Notes under the pieces: generated by a model
The model's database searches: none
What the model was told of the DNA's origin: nothing
The model's input: the letters and a program-made list of their open reading frames with translations, nothing else
Shown here: positions 10,501 to 21,796 of the stretch, in pieces
Layout: the number at the start of each line of letters is the position of its first letter
Numbering within the stretch: position 1 is the stretch's first letter
Source of the DNA: Ricordea florida
Taxonomy: Eukaryota > Cnidaria > Anthozoa > Corallimorpharia > Ricordeidae
DNA: 64,000 nucleotides
Direction of reading: 5' to 3'
NCBI GenBank assembly: GCA_949710005.1
Contig: OX453272.1
Span: 40,061,373 to 40,125,372, forward strand
Position numbers and translations under genes: made by a program

Positions 10501-13500
10501 ATCAAATGCGCCTAACAAACCACATGAGTAATATAAATTAAAAAATATGCTATAAATAGTAAGATTAATTTAAAACTAATTATTTACAATAATTATATAC
10601 ATTAGGCTAAGGTAAAAAGCTTAAAAATTAAAATATTAAAAACAAAGAGTCTAGTAAAAATGTGTATAAAACATCAAGAGCTATTCAAACGCTTTTCTAA
10701 ATAAAAATGTCTTCAGTTTGGACTTAAAATTGTTAAAATTGACCTCCTCTCTTATTGTACACGGTAATTTGTTCCAGTGTGATGGTGCAGCAGCAGTGAA
10801 TGCCCTGTCACCAAGTGTCTTCTTCGTTTCCGTGGATGGTGGAACTAATAAAACTTGAGAATTAGAGCGAAGACCATACAGGGAGGGATTTTTAACACGA
10901 ATACGATTACAAATATAGTCCGGTGCTTGGCCATGTATGGCCTTAAAAGTAATTATTAAAATCTTAAAAACAATTCTAAATCTGACAGGTAACCAATGTA
11001 AAGAATATAATACAGGAGTAATGTGACTAAAACGCGGGGTCGAGCAAATTAGCCTAGCAGCTGCGTTTTGCACACGTTGTAGCTTATTAATATGAGTGGT
11101 TGGTAAACCATGGAGAAGACTGTTACAGTAATCAATGCGTCCCATTATGAAGGCATGCACTAGCACCTTGGTAGACTCAACCGTAAGAAACTTCTTAATA
11201 CGTCTAATGTTATGCAGATGATAAAAAGCAGCTTTACATGTCTTCGTAATGTGTGTCACTAGACTAAGGTTGGTATCAAACCAGGTTCCAAGGTTTCTTG
11301 CAACAGCAACAGGGGCAACACTCACATCCCCCACCGATAACTTCTCGATGTCCACCTTGCTAAGCTGTTGTCGTGTACCAATTATTAAGAATTCGGTTTT
11401 GTCGTCATTTAGCTTTAACTTGTCCGTAATCATCCACGCTCTGATTGCCTTTATGCAGAGTTCCATTGCTTCGATTGCATCAGATTGACTTGATGTGGTG
11501 TCGGGCTTGAAGGACAAGTAAAGTTGCGTGTCATCTGCATACGCATGTGCAACAGGTAGATGATCCTTTATCACCTCAAATAGCTTGCTAGAATAGATCG
11601 TAAATAGCAGGGGACCCAGACATGAGCCTTGAGGAACCCCATGTGGCAGCTTGGAACTTTCAGAGAGACAGCCTTCTAAAAAGACGCGTTGCGATCGGTC
11701 AGAAAGGTAAGATTTAAACCACTTCAAAGCCGTTCCTGTGATACCAAAACTCGACTGTAGACGATGAAGTAAGATTTTGTGGTCCACCGTGTCGAAGGCC
11801 GCACTGAGATCTAGAAGAACTAGAAGTGTCATGTGCTGGCGGTTCATATTCATAAGTATATCATTCTGGACTTTTAGGAGCGCAGTCTCGGTACTATGGC
11901 ATTTACGGTATGCAGACTGGAGTACAGGATACAGGCCAAGATCCATCATGTGGTTATACATCTGATCAAATACAGCGCGTTCTGTCAATTTTGATAGGAA
12001 CTGAAGATTACTCACAGGTCGTAGGTTTTTAAACACCAAATCAAGGCTAGCCTTCTTTAGGAGAGGGTTGACAAGAGCTTCTTTCCATTCACCAGGAAAG
12101 TAACCTGAAGACAGTGATGAGTTAACTATGCGCGTGACGATGGGGAGGAGCACATCGTGACAACCGACGACCAGTGATGTTGCAAGGGCCATACTGGGAT
12201 AATATGGGGCCCAGGTATTGGCAGTATAGCGAAGTTCGTACCTAAAAAAAACTAGGGCTGATATTATCCCAATACAACCCCAAACAAGCTTGGTCAATAA
12301 GAGAGACTGAAATAGGGTGTTCATTAGTCATAAGAGATTGGAGAATTCTCCCGCTACTACAAAGAATTCTCCGGCTACTACAACAAATTCTTCGGTCAAA
12401 TGTTTTCAAAGACTAACAAAAATGAACAAGCGTGTGAGGCAAGTGCAATTTGCTGTCTTTGAAAAATAACAATGAGTGCTTATTTATACAAAATTGCACT
12501 CAAAAGCATTTGTTTACTTAATAATATACATGCTATGTATATGTACACTACTAATCATGAAATTATTATCACACCTTCCATTGATGCATGCGGTTCAAGA
12601 AACCAGTAGGAGCCAGACATCCAATGATCCAAGCAAGCTCAGTATGCTGGCATACCTAACATATTCAATTTAAGTGTACTTCATGTTGTGGTAATCTTTC
12701 TTTTCTGAGTGATTTACAGCTTCACATACTACATGTCCACTCTTGTACATTGTCATTGGCAATGTGACCTATATCTGAGAAGTGTCATTCACATTTTTCT
12801 GTCAATTCATTTTTGGTAGATAAAAATTTTCATATTAAACTATTTAATCTACCAACTTCATTTAAAGTAAAACCATTAATAGAAAGAGATATGCAGCTCC
12901 AGGTAAGAGCTAGAGTATACTTCTATTAACCAAGATGTGATCAGTATACAACTTCTCCTTTCAATATAATTACAATGCCAAGAAAACGGATGATGAAAAT
13001 TGGGCAGGTGATTAACCAGAGGTTACTGCATTAATATAATACCAAATTCTCCAAACTGTTTAGTAAGGAGGTGTATGTAGGCACTATTAATTGTTTAGGA
13101 AAACTGATGTTCAGATCTTGGTAGTGAAAGGGTTAAACATCAGGGGTGCCTATCTCTTTGGAGCACACAATTTGAAGAGACCAGTGGAAAAAGATCCTTT
13201 AAGTACATGTATGGTATGTATAATTTAACCATATGTTACTTCCCTTAAATCTACAACCACGAACAACTTATCAATCACAATGTAAACATGATGTCTCAGA
13301 CCTTTGATTGCTGAAAGACTATACTTCTTGTAGGGTCAACACCACATGCCAGTAGATAAATTGCCATATTTCTGATGCTCTGTTGCAGCATGGCAGGATC
13401 CTGAGGTAGGGTAATAGAGTGTAAATCGACAATGCTGTACAACACTGTATCCTTGCTTTCATCCTGTAAAGACACCCAGTTCTTGATCGCTCCTAAGTAG

Positions 13501-14879
13501 TTACCTAAATGCATTGTTCCTGTTGGCTGGATTCCTGAAAAGACTCTTTTCAGGTGTGAAGGTGACTTTAAGAAAGAAAAGGAACCAATCAATTCAATTT
13601 TACTTTATTATTGGCTCTGTACAAGCAGTGTGAGAGATCCTTCAGAAAACCAAAAAATATTGCATAACACTCAATCCTTCTTCACAAAGATTTTCAATTC
13701 GTTCCTTGGAAAACTATGCCTGTAGTGATTTAAGTATCTTTCAAGTTCCTATGTGCAATTCTCAGCATACTAGAGTAGCTACACAGTTTATATTAATTTT
13801 TAGTATAATGTTGATCAGGTGAAGAGCCGTTTGTAATGATTTGTTGTGGTTTAATTTTTCCTTGGCTTGAATTTTATTTTCCTTTGTTCTTTTTTTTTTG
13901 GTAAAGTAATGTATCATCATAATGAATTTGAAACAAAGGAAAATAAGACTTAAACCAATGATAAAATTGAACCACAACAGATATTCTGATAACAAACCAT
14001 TATCAACTCAGACCTAGAAAACTCAGACTCCTTCATATCTAGAAAAGTCAGACCTCAGACCCCCCATCAAAAAAAAAATAAAATCTGGAAAACTCAGACC
14101 CAAAAACTCAGACACCCAAATCTAGAAAACTCTGCAGACCCCCCCCCCCCCAACCCCGCCAAAAAAAATCCTACTAGAAAACTCAGACACTCCCCACCCC
14201 CCCCCCAAAAAAAAAATGTAAATTTCAGACTGCTGTTGCACCTTATTTATCGATTAATTGTTTTGTGGATAACATAAACAAATGACGCATTATGAGCTCG
14301 CCTACATTTGACAGTGCCACTTGCCATTTGACAGTTTGTGGGAAGGAAGTATCTGAGTTTTCTATTCAGACTTTTTTTTCTTTGGGGGAGGGAGGGGGGG
14401 TGTCTGCGTTAACTGCGTTAACAATTTGAATGGGGGGGCGCATCCTAGATAAAAATTTCCATTAAGGTTTACTGTGCTTCGAATTGTACCTTCATTGACA
14501 CTCTTCATAAGTTTGGAATGATTTCCGCACAGGTCCCTACTTCATTATGCATGCTGTAGCCATATTGATTCATTCTACAATAACAAGAAATGTTTACATG
14601 TGTATTACCCTAAATAATTCGTCTGCTGCAAGCATAATGAGTAGGGACCTGTGCGGAAATCTTGCCATAAGTTTTTCAAATATTTTGAAGGAATTGACCG
14701 ATCTCTCGTGGCAAAACCGTCCTCCCTAGCCTATTGCGCATGCTGGATCGGAGAAACGAGGAGTACACCGAAGCTAATAACGTCGGAAAGTTTACCTGAG
14801 TACATAACCGTTTTCTGCCCCACCGTATAGGTTCCTTCAAAATGGACGGTAGGACGTACAAATTCTTGTTTAACCCCAT
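7586..14879 (-). CDS. WARS2: mitochondrial tryptophanyl-tRNA synthetase, six exons
   Basis: A class I aminoacyl-tRNA synthetase that charges mitochondrial tRNA-Trp. Minus-strand exons, in order: 14879-14796, 13565-13302, 12655-12575, 10238-10153, 9684-9566, 8040-7586. All junctions are GT-AG, and phases join to give 362 codons, close to the usual 360 residues. Exon 1 gives a basic, hydrophobic N-terminus ([20 protein letters not shown], then GRKRLCTQ) suited to mitochondrial targeting. The ATP-binding HIGH-type motif is TGTMHLGN (residues 43-50). KMSKS is intact at 226-230. Between them lie the Trp/tRNA-contacting blocks [34 protein letters not shown] and [20 protein letters not shown] (spanning exons 3-5). 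A minus-strand ATTAAA (7579-7574) just after the stop may serve for polyadenylation. A LINE fragment occupies intron 3 in the same orientation. The assignment is strong; exon 1 is the least certain part but fits phase and function. Confidence 0.93.
8303..8415. repeat. short interspersed repeat (family of 32620), copy 1
   Basis: Contains GATCAATGTCGGCATCTGGC on one side and TGACATTGATCC on the other, with AGGGGTAGTTGCACAGTTGC inside. This matches in style the fuller palindromic copy at 32620-32747. It lies in WARS2 intron 5. Confidence 0.55.
10441..12183 (-). mobile_element. LINE B: L2/CR1-like, 3' portion, in WARS2 intron 3
   Basis: Minus-strand frame from about 12183 to 10681 covering reverse transcriptase motif A ([13 protein letters not shown]), the [18 protein letters not shown] block, the catalytic YADD within [14 protein letters not shown], and the C-terminal LP...[14 protein letters not shown] block. 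The stop is at 10681. A 3' UTR follows to an (ATT)n tail at 10461-10441, so the 3' end is intact and the 5' end is truncated, as expected. About 510 bp (11670-12178) are almost identical to LINE A at 738-1252, indicating the same subfamily and recent activity. The frame continues upstream into an unrelated repeat at 12184-12324, producing a fortuitous chimeric ORF. Confidence 0.92.
12184..12330 (-). repeat. unclassified repeat fused upstream of LINE B
   Basis: On the minus strand this segment reads [20 protein letters not shown] in frame with the LINE B reverse transcriptase. It has no homology to the equivalent region of LINE A, which continues with LINE sequence instead. It is probably a separate repeat into which, or beside which, LINE B inserted. 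Confidence 0.45.
12405..12530. repeat. TTGCACT-type interspersed repeat, short copy
   Basis: Contains GTGCAATTTGCTGTC and ACAAAATTGCACTCAAAAGC, blocks shared with the copies near 5390 and 27535. It lies in WARS2 intron 3. Confidence 0.45.
13837..13985. mobile_element. MITE family 2, copy 1
   Basis: Inverted arms: the left reads TTGTTGTGGTTTAATTTTTC with ATTTTATTTTCCTTTG, and the right reads CAAAGGAAAATAAGACTT with ATTGAACCACAACA. Related copies lie at 27420 and 59393. It is non-coding and in WARS2 intron 1. Confidence 0.75.
14010..14220. repeat. degenerate CTAGAAAACTCAGAC tandem array with poly-C tracts
   Basis: At least five imperfect copies of an AGAAAACTCAGAC-like unit are separated by homopolymer C and A runs. 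It lies in WARS2 intron 1 and is likely a slippage-prone simple repeat. Confidence 0.7.
14515..14667. mobile_element. MITE family 1, copy 2
   Basis: Arms ATTTCCGCACAGGTCCCTAC and GTAGGGACCTGTGCGGAAAT enclose about 95 bp. It is the best-preserved copy after 47540 and lies in WARS2 intron 1, about 130 bp from the first exon. Confidence 0.85.
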
Positions 14880-15189
14880 GATTTTGCGACACGGCTACAA
14901 ACAATGTCATAGATGAGTTAATGCTCAAATTCGTCCGCCATTTTGTGTTTTGTTACACGCGTAGGTCTGGAAAAGATAAAGCATGACGTCATAGCGTAGG
15001 TGTTATGACCGCTGACTAGTTCGCAGAAGCCGGCTCAGGTATGACATCACTCGTTCCGATTTGGACGATGAAAACATTGAGTACGGAATAGCTGCAGTTG
15101 TAGTTTGCGACCTGTACAACGCACATTGAAACAATTTGCGTCTCAACTGACATATCTAAGAGCCGAAGTTCCTCACAAAGACTGCAGCC
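14880..15189. promoter_or_regulatory. WARS2/CHMP1 bidirectional promoter region
   Basis: The WARS2 start (14879, minus) and the CHMP1 start (15190, plus) face away from each other across 310 bp. The gap has a perfect CRE-like palindrome TGACGTCA at 14984-14991 and a YY1-like CCGCCATTTT at 14935-14944. No TATA box is obvious. Both sites are typical of housekeeping promoters. That both genes use this region is inferred from the geometry, since transcription starts are not visible. Confidence 0.6.
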
Positions 15190-18100
15190 ATGAGTCAGAT
15201 GGAAAGTATCCTTTTGCAATTCCTCAGAAACTTTCGTACGTGATCATAATGGCCCTCCTAAGTCCCCTAAAGATAATTCTATCTCTATCTTCCTTGCGAA
15301 CTATGCTGTAGTTCTTTTCAAGGGCGAATGTACATGTCTATGTTGTAAATCTTGAACACTAAGTGATTCCGTGGAATTGAAACCCTTTTGATTGTCGTGT
15401 GGAAGAGTTTAGTGGTACCTCACACATTGTAATTCAGATTTTCCGTTTAATTTAGTGATTAACGCCTAATAGCTAGCTGAGAACAGTTATACACTGTACT
15501 TGAATGTAACATGTATTCTTTCAATTGTAGCTCGACTGTCTTCCCTAAGGGGTGATTGTGGGCTATTCAGGTAAAAGCTAGGGAAGATATCTGATAGGTG
15601 ATGTTTAGCCACAGAGTTATGTAGTATTTGTTGTTAACCATGGGACAGTAAAGCCCAGTTTTCTCTCCTTCAGGAATTTGTTAGCTATGAACACAAGATA
15701 ACTTTTTCCCCACTGGGGCATTTTATGATAGAAGGATTGCCTGGAAATAGGGCTGTTTGTCAACTCGTACTTTTTGGGGAAATACAGATGGACAGTGCAG
15801 AGAATATAATGGTTGTTTTCATTAAAAGATGACCAAGACCAGAGTTCTCCAGAAGCCTGGGTGACCACCAAAAACCGCTGGCTAGTCATCATAAATACGC
15901 TAGCTGCTCAAAGAAATGAGTTCCCAAGAGGGATATTAAAAATAAATCCTTCCTAGTTTGTTCAATAAAAACAAATCCTTGACAGTGGCAAGATCAAAAA
16001 CAAAATAAAAACATACTGATATCTTTAGGCCATCAAATTCACTTTAATAATTTCCACTTTTAATTAGGGGTATGTTTTATCAGCACCATCCCAAATTAAA
16101 ATTTCTAGGGGTAGCCCCCAGCAGCCCCCATCCCCCCAGTGCAAGGGGGGGCAACCCCCCTTTCCTGTGCCAAGTGAAAGGCACTCTGTGCCTTTTATAA
16201 AACACCCACTGCCATCTTCAGGAGAACCTTTCAAAGACATACACAACAACATTACTGTAACACTATCTTGGACTGATAATCACAGGGGCATGCCCAAGGG
16301 TTTCATGAGGGGGAGGGAGGGGGGTCTAGTTTGTTTGATTTGACTAGACAGCAAAGTTCTCTGAAGCTTTAGCATAAAAACGAAGATGACCATAACGTCA
16401 CACGCTAAGTATCTTGCAGACTCAAAACTGTAGGCAATGGCATTCTTAATCAAAATCTGTTTTCAGATAAAATAACAGGCCTTTTTTTTTCCTAGAAACA
16501 CAGAATAAACTGTTAAACTGTCCATAAATATTTTTCCCTCTTTATTTGACAAATATAAAGTCACATGTCAAAAGGTTTGTTTGCAAAGAAAGGAAGGTTT
16601 TGGAACCCTTTAACCCAAAGCTTAAAACCTAGAGCCATTTCCTAACAGGTGAAATCCGAATGAAGCGAGAGAGAACTATAATGTTCAAAATTTTTAATCT
16701 GTTACTACCAGCTATTATCCTCATTGAAATTAGCCTTGGCACACCTTGTCTAAATAAATTACCTAGTACTAATATTAGAGTTCAGTTTCTCACTGGTTCT
16801 ATGTTAGTTGGGAATTGAAACACACAGAAATTAGTTTTCTCAAATCGTTGATAAATGTAAGTTGCTCTAAAGTATGTTGAAGTGGCTTACTTAACTTTCA
16901 TGTATCAAGTTATCTAAAATAAGCTTATTTTTGTATTTTCCTTCTGTAAATGCCATCTGATTCTTCCTTGACTCACAGTCTCCATCTAAAAAGAAAACCT
17001 TTTTAATTTAAAGGTAAGTGAGACAGAAGCAACCACAGCTATGAAAGGATAAATAATAGTTATTATTGTTTGAAAAATGAAATGAAAAGTGTGACTGTCT
17101 GTTGATTAGTTTGCAGCAAAAAACTTGGAAAGAAATTCAAAGAAATGTGAAAAGGAGGAGAAAGCTGAAAAACTCAAGTTGAAAAAGGTAACTTTACAAT
17201 TATTATTTAAAAGTATTTGAAGATTTCTTTCTACTGTATTGCAATTGTAGGCACCTGATATTTTGAATTTTTTTATTTGATCTAATGTAAGGTCATGGGG
17301 ATAATTGATTGACCAAGCATGTTGTTATTGAACAAGACATAGTGAAGGCCAAAAAAGAACAAGGCCAAAAAAATTATGAGTCCCAAAAACATTATTATAC
17401 CTTAACCCCAAAATCTTATTTTTGTAGCCATTTTGGTTTGGGGGATAATGAGGAAAATCCCAAGAAGGCAGGAGAGGTCCATCTTGCCTGCCCGGGTAGC
17501 CAATTAGAATACTGGGTTTGCCTCAGTTTGCCCTGTCTTGGATCCAGCCTTATAATAAGATATGTTATTTGCTGGTTTCCGTTTTTTGATCATTTTACAC
17601 AATCAATTTCCCTGATGAAAGCTAGGTACTCAGCTCCCAGGATCTTTGGGAAGATGGTCACACACTGGTGCCCTTTGGGCAAGGAATCCTTGAACACAGG
17701 GTGGCTCTGCAGCCCAGCTGCTAAGGATATCTAGTTATTGGCTTGTTTCCCTTGTACGCTTTCTTTAAATCATCACTCAGTCAATTTCTGTACACACAAT
17801 GGAAAACATCACCTTTATATATCCAGTCATCATAGTGCAATACATGAATTTAGTTGGAGTACAGAACTTTTTGAACTGCAATTTAAACTGGAAGTAATAT
17901 GGTGGTTGTTGGCCAGTATTTTACAGCATCCAAAGAACAGGAGTAACCAAAATTTCTTCCCTTTTCAGGCTATTCAAAAAGGAAATCTAGAAGGAGCTAA
18001 AATACATGCAGAGAATGCAATAAGGCAGAAAAATCAGGTTAGAGAGAATTTCATCTGAATAACACCAATCAGAGCACGGTTGTCCCTTTCGCTTCCAAAA

Positions 18101-21100
18101 GTGACCAATGGACAACCTCTCTTTACAATTTTTAATACAGTCTCACATTAGTGGGTAATGAGAGTTGAGCAACTAATCAACTTAAGGAATTTGAGCCAGT
18201 CAGCACTTTGATTCTCCAAATTGACATATAAGGAAATGTAAGGCACTTTTTAAGGAGAATTATCATATCTCTCAGTTGGTATATGCACACTGTGATTGGT
18301 CAATTTAGCGGGCCGTACTTCACTGTATGGCCCGCTTAATTCAAAAGTTTCTTTTGAAATATAAAAAAATCTTACAAACCTGGTTTTCTCAGTCCTGCTG
18401 TAAGTTACAGATCCTCGTCTTTTCTGCTTGATTTATGGCCCGTGTGCTTCGTGCTTGGGCCATAAATCCAAGCGGAAAAAACTCAGTCTGTAACTTACAG
18501 TACGGACCTCGAACTCGGTTAGTGAGAGGTATTTACTACTGTACTCAGATCTTAGTATTTAGAAATAATCTTTGCATGACATTTTTGTTGTGCTTGCATA
18601 GTTGTTGACAAAAGCTTCAATCTCCAGGCATTAAACTTCATGCGATTAAGTTCAAGAATTGATGCCACAGCTTCCCGTGTTCAGACAGCAGTCACAATGA
18701 AACAGGTACATAATGTCTTACATCTACATTGTCATGTATTCAGGAGTAGTTATAAGTGCTATAAGGGACTGTTTAAAAATCTTATTAGGCAAATACAAAC
18801 TCCTTACTTTTAGAAGTGTTGTTTTATAGTTAGTTTTAGGTTCACAAACTCCTTCCTTTTAGAAGTGTTGTTTTATAGTTAGTTTATAGTTTACAAACTC
18901 CTTACTTTTAGAAGTGTTGTTTTATAGTTAGTTTATAGTTTACAAACTCCTTACGTTTAGAAGTGTTGTTTTATAGGTAGTTTATAGTTTACAAACTTGT
19001 TACTTTTAGAGGTGCTGTATGATGGTGTGACCAGGTCAGAAGAGCATTATTAGATTATCAAGATTACTTAATAGTTTAGGAATGCCTTTCTTCTTATGCG
19101 GTTACATTAAAGTAAAAAAATGTGTTTTGCGCACCGCCAGTAAACAAGAAATGGCCACAAGGCAGGCATCAATTTCCTTCTTAATTATAACTTTCTTATG
19201 CTACATATTTCACCTTAAATTTGTGATTTCTCAGAGCATATCTGGCAGCACATTCATTAATTTGCATTAATATAAATAGGAGCAGAGATCTCACATATTC
19301 AATTGGAGTACAAGTGTTCTCTGAACTGCAGATAATATATCAAGTTAATTGCAATAATTTGCAAAGATCATGGAAAAGGGCCTTTTTAGTGAAGGGCAGT
19401 TACCGGGGTATATGGCCAGTTTGTTCCGTATATTCTTCTGTAAACTTGTTTGAGTTTGAAAGCCTTATTAAATAATCTAGTGCAAGTTCCTTGCAATCCT
19501 TATTGTCTCAACCAGTGTGTCTGGTGGGTATAGTTACAATACCTCTTGTTTTTATCCAAAAATTCTAAAAGCATACAAGAACCCAAGAGCAGTTTCTAGT
19601 GTGACAGATGATTATTTCTAATTTGTTTGTATTGAAAAAAATGTTATGTGATATAACACAAAAGACTTCAAGCCTTATTCAGGAATCAAATTAGCAAATT
19701 ATTAATTATTTATTGAGCATAATTTATGAAAGTCGATTTATTTATAATATAATTTAATAAAGATAACTGGTTTTGAAAATAATAAATATTATTCCTTCAC
19801 AGGTCACAGGATCAATGGCTGGAGTTGTAAAATCAATGGATGCTGCATTGAAATCAATGAATTTAGAAAAGGTTTGTCGTTAATTAACTAGCACTATAAA
19901 TGCTATAGAAAGAGCATCCACTCCTAGTTTGATGTTCATAGGGCAATCTGTGTTCGAACCATCCAGCATGTCTCAAACTTTGACCATACAGTCATATAAT
20001 GGTCCACTCTTGGTTTAAAAGTCTAAAAATGTCTAATAAAGGAAGGCTATTGGATGATAATAGCAACTTTATTCCTGCAGCTGTATATGTGTGTAATATA
20101 AGGTATTTTACCGGTAGTACCTGTGGAGGCAGGATGGCCGAGTGGTCTAGGGCACAGTGTTTCAATGCGGTTACCCGGGTTCAAATCCCGCTCTGGCCAC
20201 TACCTGGTGTTGTTCTGGGTAAGTACCTGGTTCAACTCCTCGATCATCCTTGTAAATAACCAACTGGTCTGCCTCCTGCCAGTTGGGATTCTTAACTATG
20301 TTGTTTATATTTGTTTCATTTGGCCCTGAAAAGCCCCTCTACAGGCCTTCTGATAGGGTGCAATAAAAAAATGCAAATTATGCAAAATTTGCAGGGCAGA
20401 TTATGCGATTACAGAGGCCAATTATGCGATAAATAATGAAGATTGTGCGATTTTTTTCTGAGCAATTTTAAGCTTGTTTTATAGGGTTTCAGGATAAGAA
20501 AAACACTTTTTTGCTGCTCTTAAGACATTTTGAATGCGTTTCTGCTTTATATGAAACAATTTTATTGTGCAAAACACAAAGCTAAACTCAACCTTGTTCC
20601 CAGGGTCCTCTCCCACTCGGCCCCCGAGTAGGAGAGAACCCTGGGAACGAGGTGGAGCTTAACTGAAACACGATGCTGACGTCTGTCGACACACGTGCAG
20701 TGCAAACCTAACATTGTCTGTGATAAAAAAATAATGTATGAATACTCAACGCATCAGCGAAATATTCCTAGCTAACACTGCCTTACGTTGTGGAGTATAT
20801 TCCCGTTTCAAGTGATTTTTTAGACTAAGTAGAACCTGAGATAAATAAATGTTTTAGTGATCTGTTCAATTCATAGCGCCGCATAATTAGTTCAAGGCGA
20901 TAAAAATATAATTGTCGGCACGCATGTAAACAAAACACTGATAAGGATCAGGAGCCCAGGATCGGGGTAATGGGCTCCTGCAAGGATAGAAATAATACCA
21001 AAATACTCGATGCATCCCGTTTCAAGCAATTTCTAAGACCCGGAAGATCCCGAGATATTGTTTCTTGAGGAAATTGCGAACCGAATTTTACAAGTTTGTT

Positions 21101-21759
21101 CAATTCTCAGTAGTTTTCAGTGGTTCTGAAAACTTGCTAATAGCATGCTGAAAAGTATTTTGTTAAGCAAAAAACAAGGAATAAAGTTTTCTTCGATTCT
21201 AATACGATACGATAAGTGTTTCGAGAAATACGAGTTCAATTAAAAAATGCCTGAAAGGCTCAGAGCAATTTTGAAAGCGCTCCATCGCTTCAAATTTTGT
21301 GAGTTCTCTCACTGTTTTGCTTAACTTTCTTTTATTGTTGTGTGCGGGTTATCTGCAAGTGTGCTTTCTGACGATTCCCTTTTTCCTTTTGGCAAAAATC
21401 ACCCGTAGGGGTAGTCCGCTGTGCGGGTAAACGGCCGGAAATTACAGCCATTCAGATTGGCTAATCTGAACAAGGGGCGTGTTTGTGTTACACCAATAGG
21501 TGACTCTTTAAGAATGAGACTCGTACCAGGTCCTTGACATTCAAAATAACGCCTTAACTTCGAATGAATACGAAATCGAAGGTGAAAGAGTCTTGTTAGC
21601 CTTTTTCCAAGGTAAATCATCTTGAAAATGGCGTATTTTTGCAGGAATTCCAAAGAAACTTGTTGATTCATGCTTTATTTTATGAACATTGTGCGTTATT
21701 TTTTGAATTATGCGATTTTTCGTGAATTGTGCGATCGGATGCGATTTGAGGTCGATTGT

Positions 21760-21796
<37 letters not shown>

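Larger units (their letters stand above)
20342..21795. mobile_element. hAT-like non-autonomous transposon, 1454 bp
   Basis: Terminal inverted repeats CAGGCCTTCTGATA (left) and TATCAGAAGGCCTG (right) are flanked by a perfect 6-bp direct repeat CCTCTA (20336-20341 and 21796-21801). Subterminal regions are rich in TTATGCGAT/TTGTGCGAT motifs. No transposase frame is present. It sits in CHMP1 intron 6, inserted into the end of a SINE. It contains two further palindromes (20603-20656 and 20949-20980). Confidence 0.8.

Noticed and set aside
15206-15311. CHMP1 first exon extended past 15205 (ILLQFLRNF...)
   Set aside because: The read-through peptide does not match CHMP1, while splicing at 15205 to 16994 restores the expected MEKNLFNLK sequence in phase.
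17309-17734. 141-codon open frame in CHMP1 intron 3
   Set aside because: No recognised family, no splice support, low-complexity composition; it is a chance frame in the intron.
20136-20190. tRNA gene candidates at 20136, 24110, 24747, 36775 and 41455
   Set aside because: A and B boxes are present, but acceptor stems do not close and each continues into a SINE body; they are SINE heads, not tRNA genes.
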